64,000 nt of DNA from CAWBLP01 sp963721065. Lineage in GTDB: Bacteria > Pseudomonadota > Alphaproteobacteria > Acetobacterales > Acetobacteraceae. The translations under genes and the position numbers were made by a program. The DNA is taken from assembly GCA_963721065.1 (NCBI GenBank), contig CAVRHO010000005.1:248001-312000 (forward strand), written 5' to 3'. The first letter of the stretch is position 1, and the number at the start of each line of letters is the position of its first letter. The notes beneath the pieces were generated by a model, which worked only from the letters and a program-made list of their open reading frames with translations, did not search any database and was not told where the DNA came from. Shown piece after piece: positions 63,902-64,000 of the stretch.

Positions 63902-64000
63902 CTACCCGCCGGCGCCGCTGACCCGCCACTGCACCAGGGTGAACTCCGGGTGCGGTTCGAACACCGCCTCGACCGGGGCGCCGATCTTCACCTCCTGACG
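63902..64000 (-). CDS. DUF35 / Zn-ribbon OB-fold protein, 3' end only
   Basis: C-terminal 32 codons of a gene running out of the window. Reads RQEVKIGAPVEAVFEPHPEFT then LVQWRVSGAGG and TAG. The KIGAPVEAVFE...FTLVQWR pattern matches the OB-fold end of DUF35 proteins, which usually partner thiolases or acyl-CoA enzymes. Too short for more. Confidence 0.6.
   Translation of the reverse strand, partial: RQEVKIGAPVEAVFEPHPEFTLVQWRVSGAGG

Overview
GC-rich (roughly 70% by eye) bacterial chromosome segment with about 45 protein genes. The protein flavours (AlgD/glycosyltransferase locus, DUF169, YejE/YejF-type peptide ABC parts, two amidohydrolases beginning IDCDIHP, PhyH dioxygenase, MmsA, MidA, a globin-type chemoreceptor) and TTGA-N6-TCAA boxes point to Alphaproteobacteria, probably Rhodospirillales/Acetobacteraceae. 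This is an inference from sequence character, not a search. No tRNA, rRNA, IS element, prophage or CRISPR array was recognised.

Layout. 1-2467: end of an exopolysaccharide locus (algD, then a frameshifted glycosyltransferase). 2590-11792: catabolic and transport genes (Asp/Glu/hydantoin racemase-like; two coupled amidohydrolases; yejF and yejE; a frameshifted ThDP enzyme; a quinone reductase). 11864-15323: DHA2 efflux pump, DUF169 protein, SDR. 15441-22660: kup, a UspA tandem protein, a MarR-MATE operon with a clear operator, and a MASE1-GGDEF diguanylate cyclase. 23305-26575: sugar-type ABC importer (binding protein and two permeases, no ATPase). 27210-33757: Kch-like channel, Ppx/GppA, rlmE, HtrA/DegP protease, frameshifted rnd. 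34226-36512: secreted Met/Cys/His-rich proteins (Spy-like, DUF411 and two small ones) that look like metal or copper stress proteins. 36632-41691: metallophosphatase, then a lower-GC LuxR / Ldh / AEC-transporter cluster. 41795-48459: globin-coupled MCP, phospholipase C/acid phosphatase-type enzyme, MetE-like protein, midA-lgt. 48460-51140: a grossly anomalous A/G-rich stretch containing a broken leucine-rich-repeat array. 51549-64000: mmsA, CBS-BON protein, PhyH, mutL, CobW-type GTPase with VOC and WD40 neighbours, MFS transporter, kappa-GST isomerase, and the 3' end of a DUF35 gene.

Three themes recur. (1) Four unrelated genes (glycosyltransferase, ThDP enzyme, rnd, small secreted protein) are each broken by exactly one extra base, and the LRR array is full of indels, so either this sequence carries insertion-type consensus errors or the strain is accumulating pseudogenes. 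(2) Intergenic DNA carries a family of dispersed palindromes around ATGGCCSG...CSGGCCAT, some extended by a second hairpin whose stem bases covary between copies, plus several tandem repeats (6, 15, 19 and 30 bp) and two long inverted repeats flanking mutL. (3) FNR/FixK-like boxes lie upstream of the UspA, CBS-BON, Cys-rich and Spy-like genes, suggesting a low-oxygen stress regulon. The most unusual stretch is 48618-51140: 309 consecutive bases without C in a GC-rich genome, grading into decayed 25-residue GALA-like LRRs on the minus strand.
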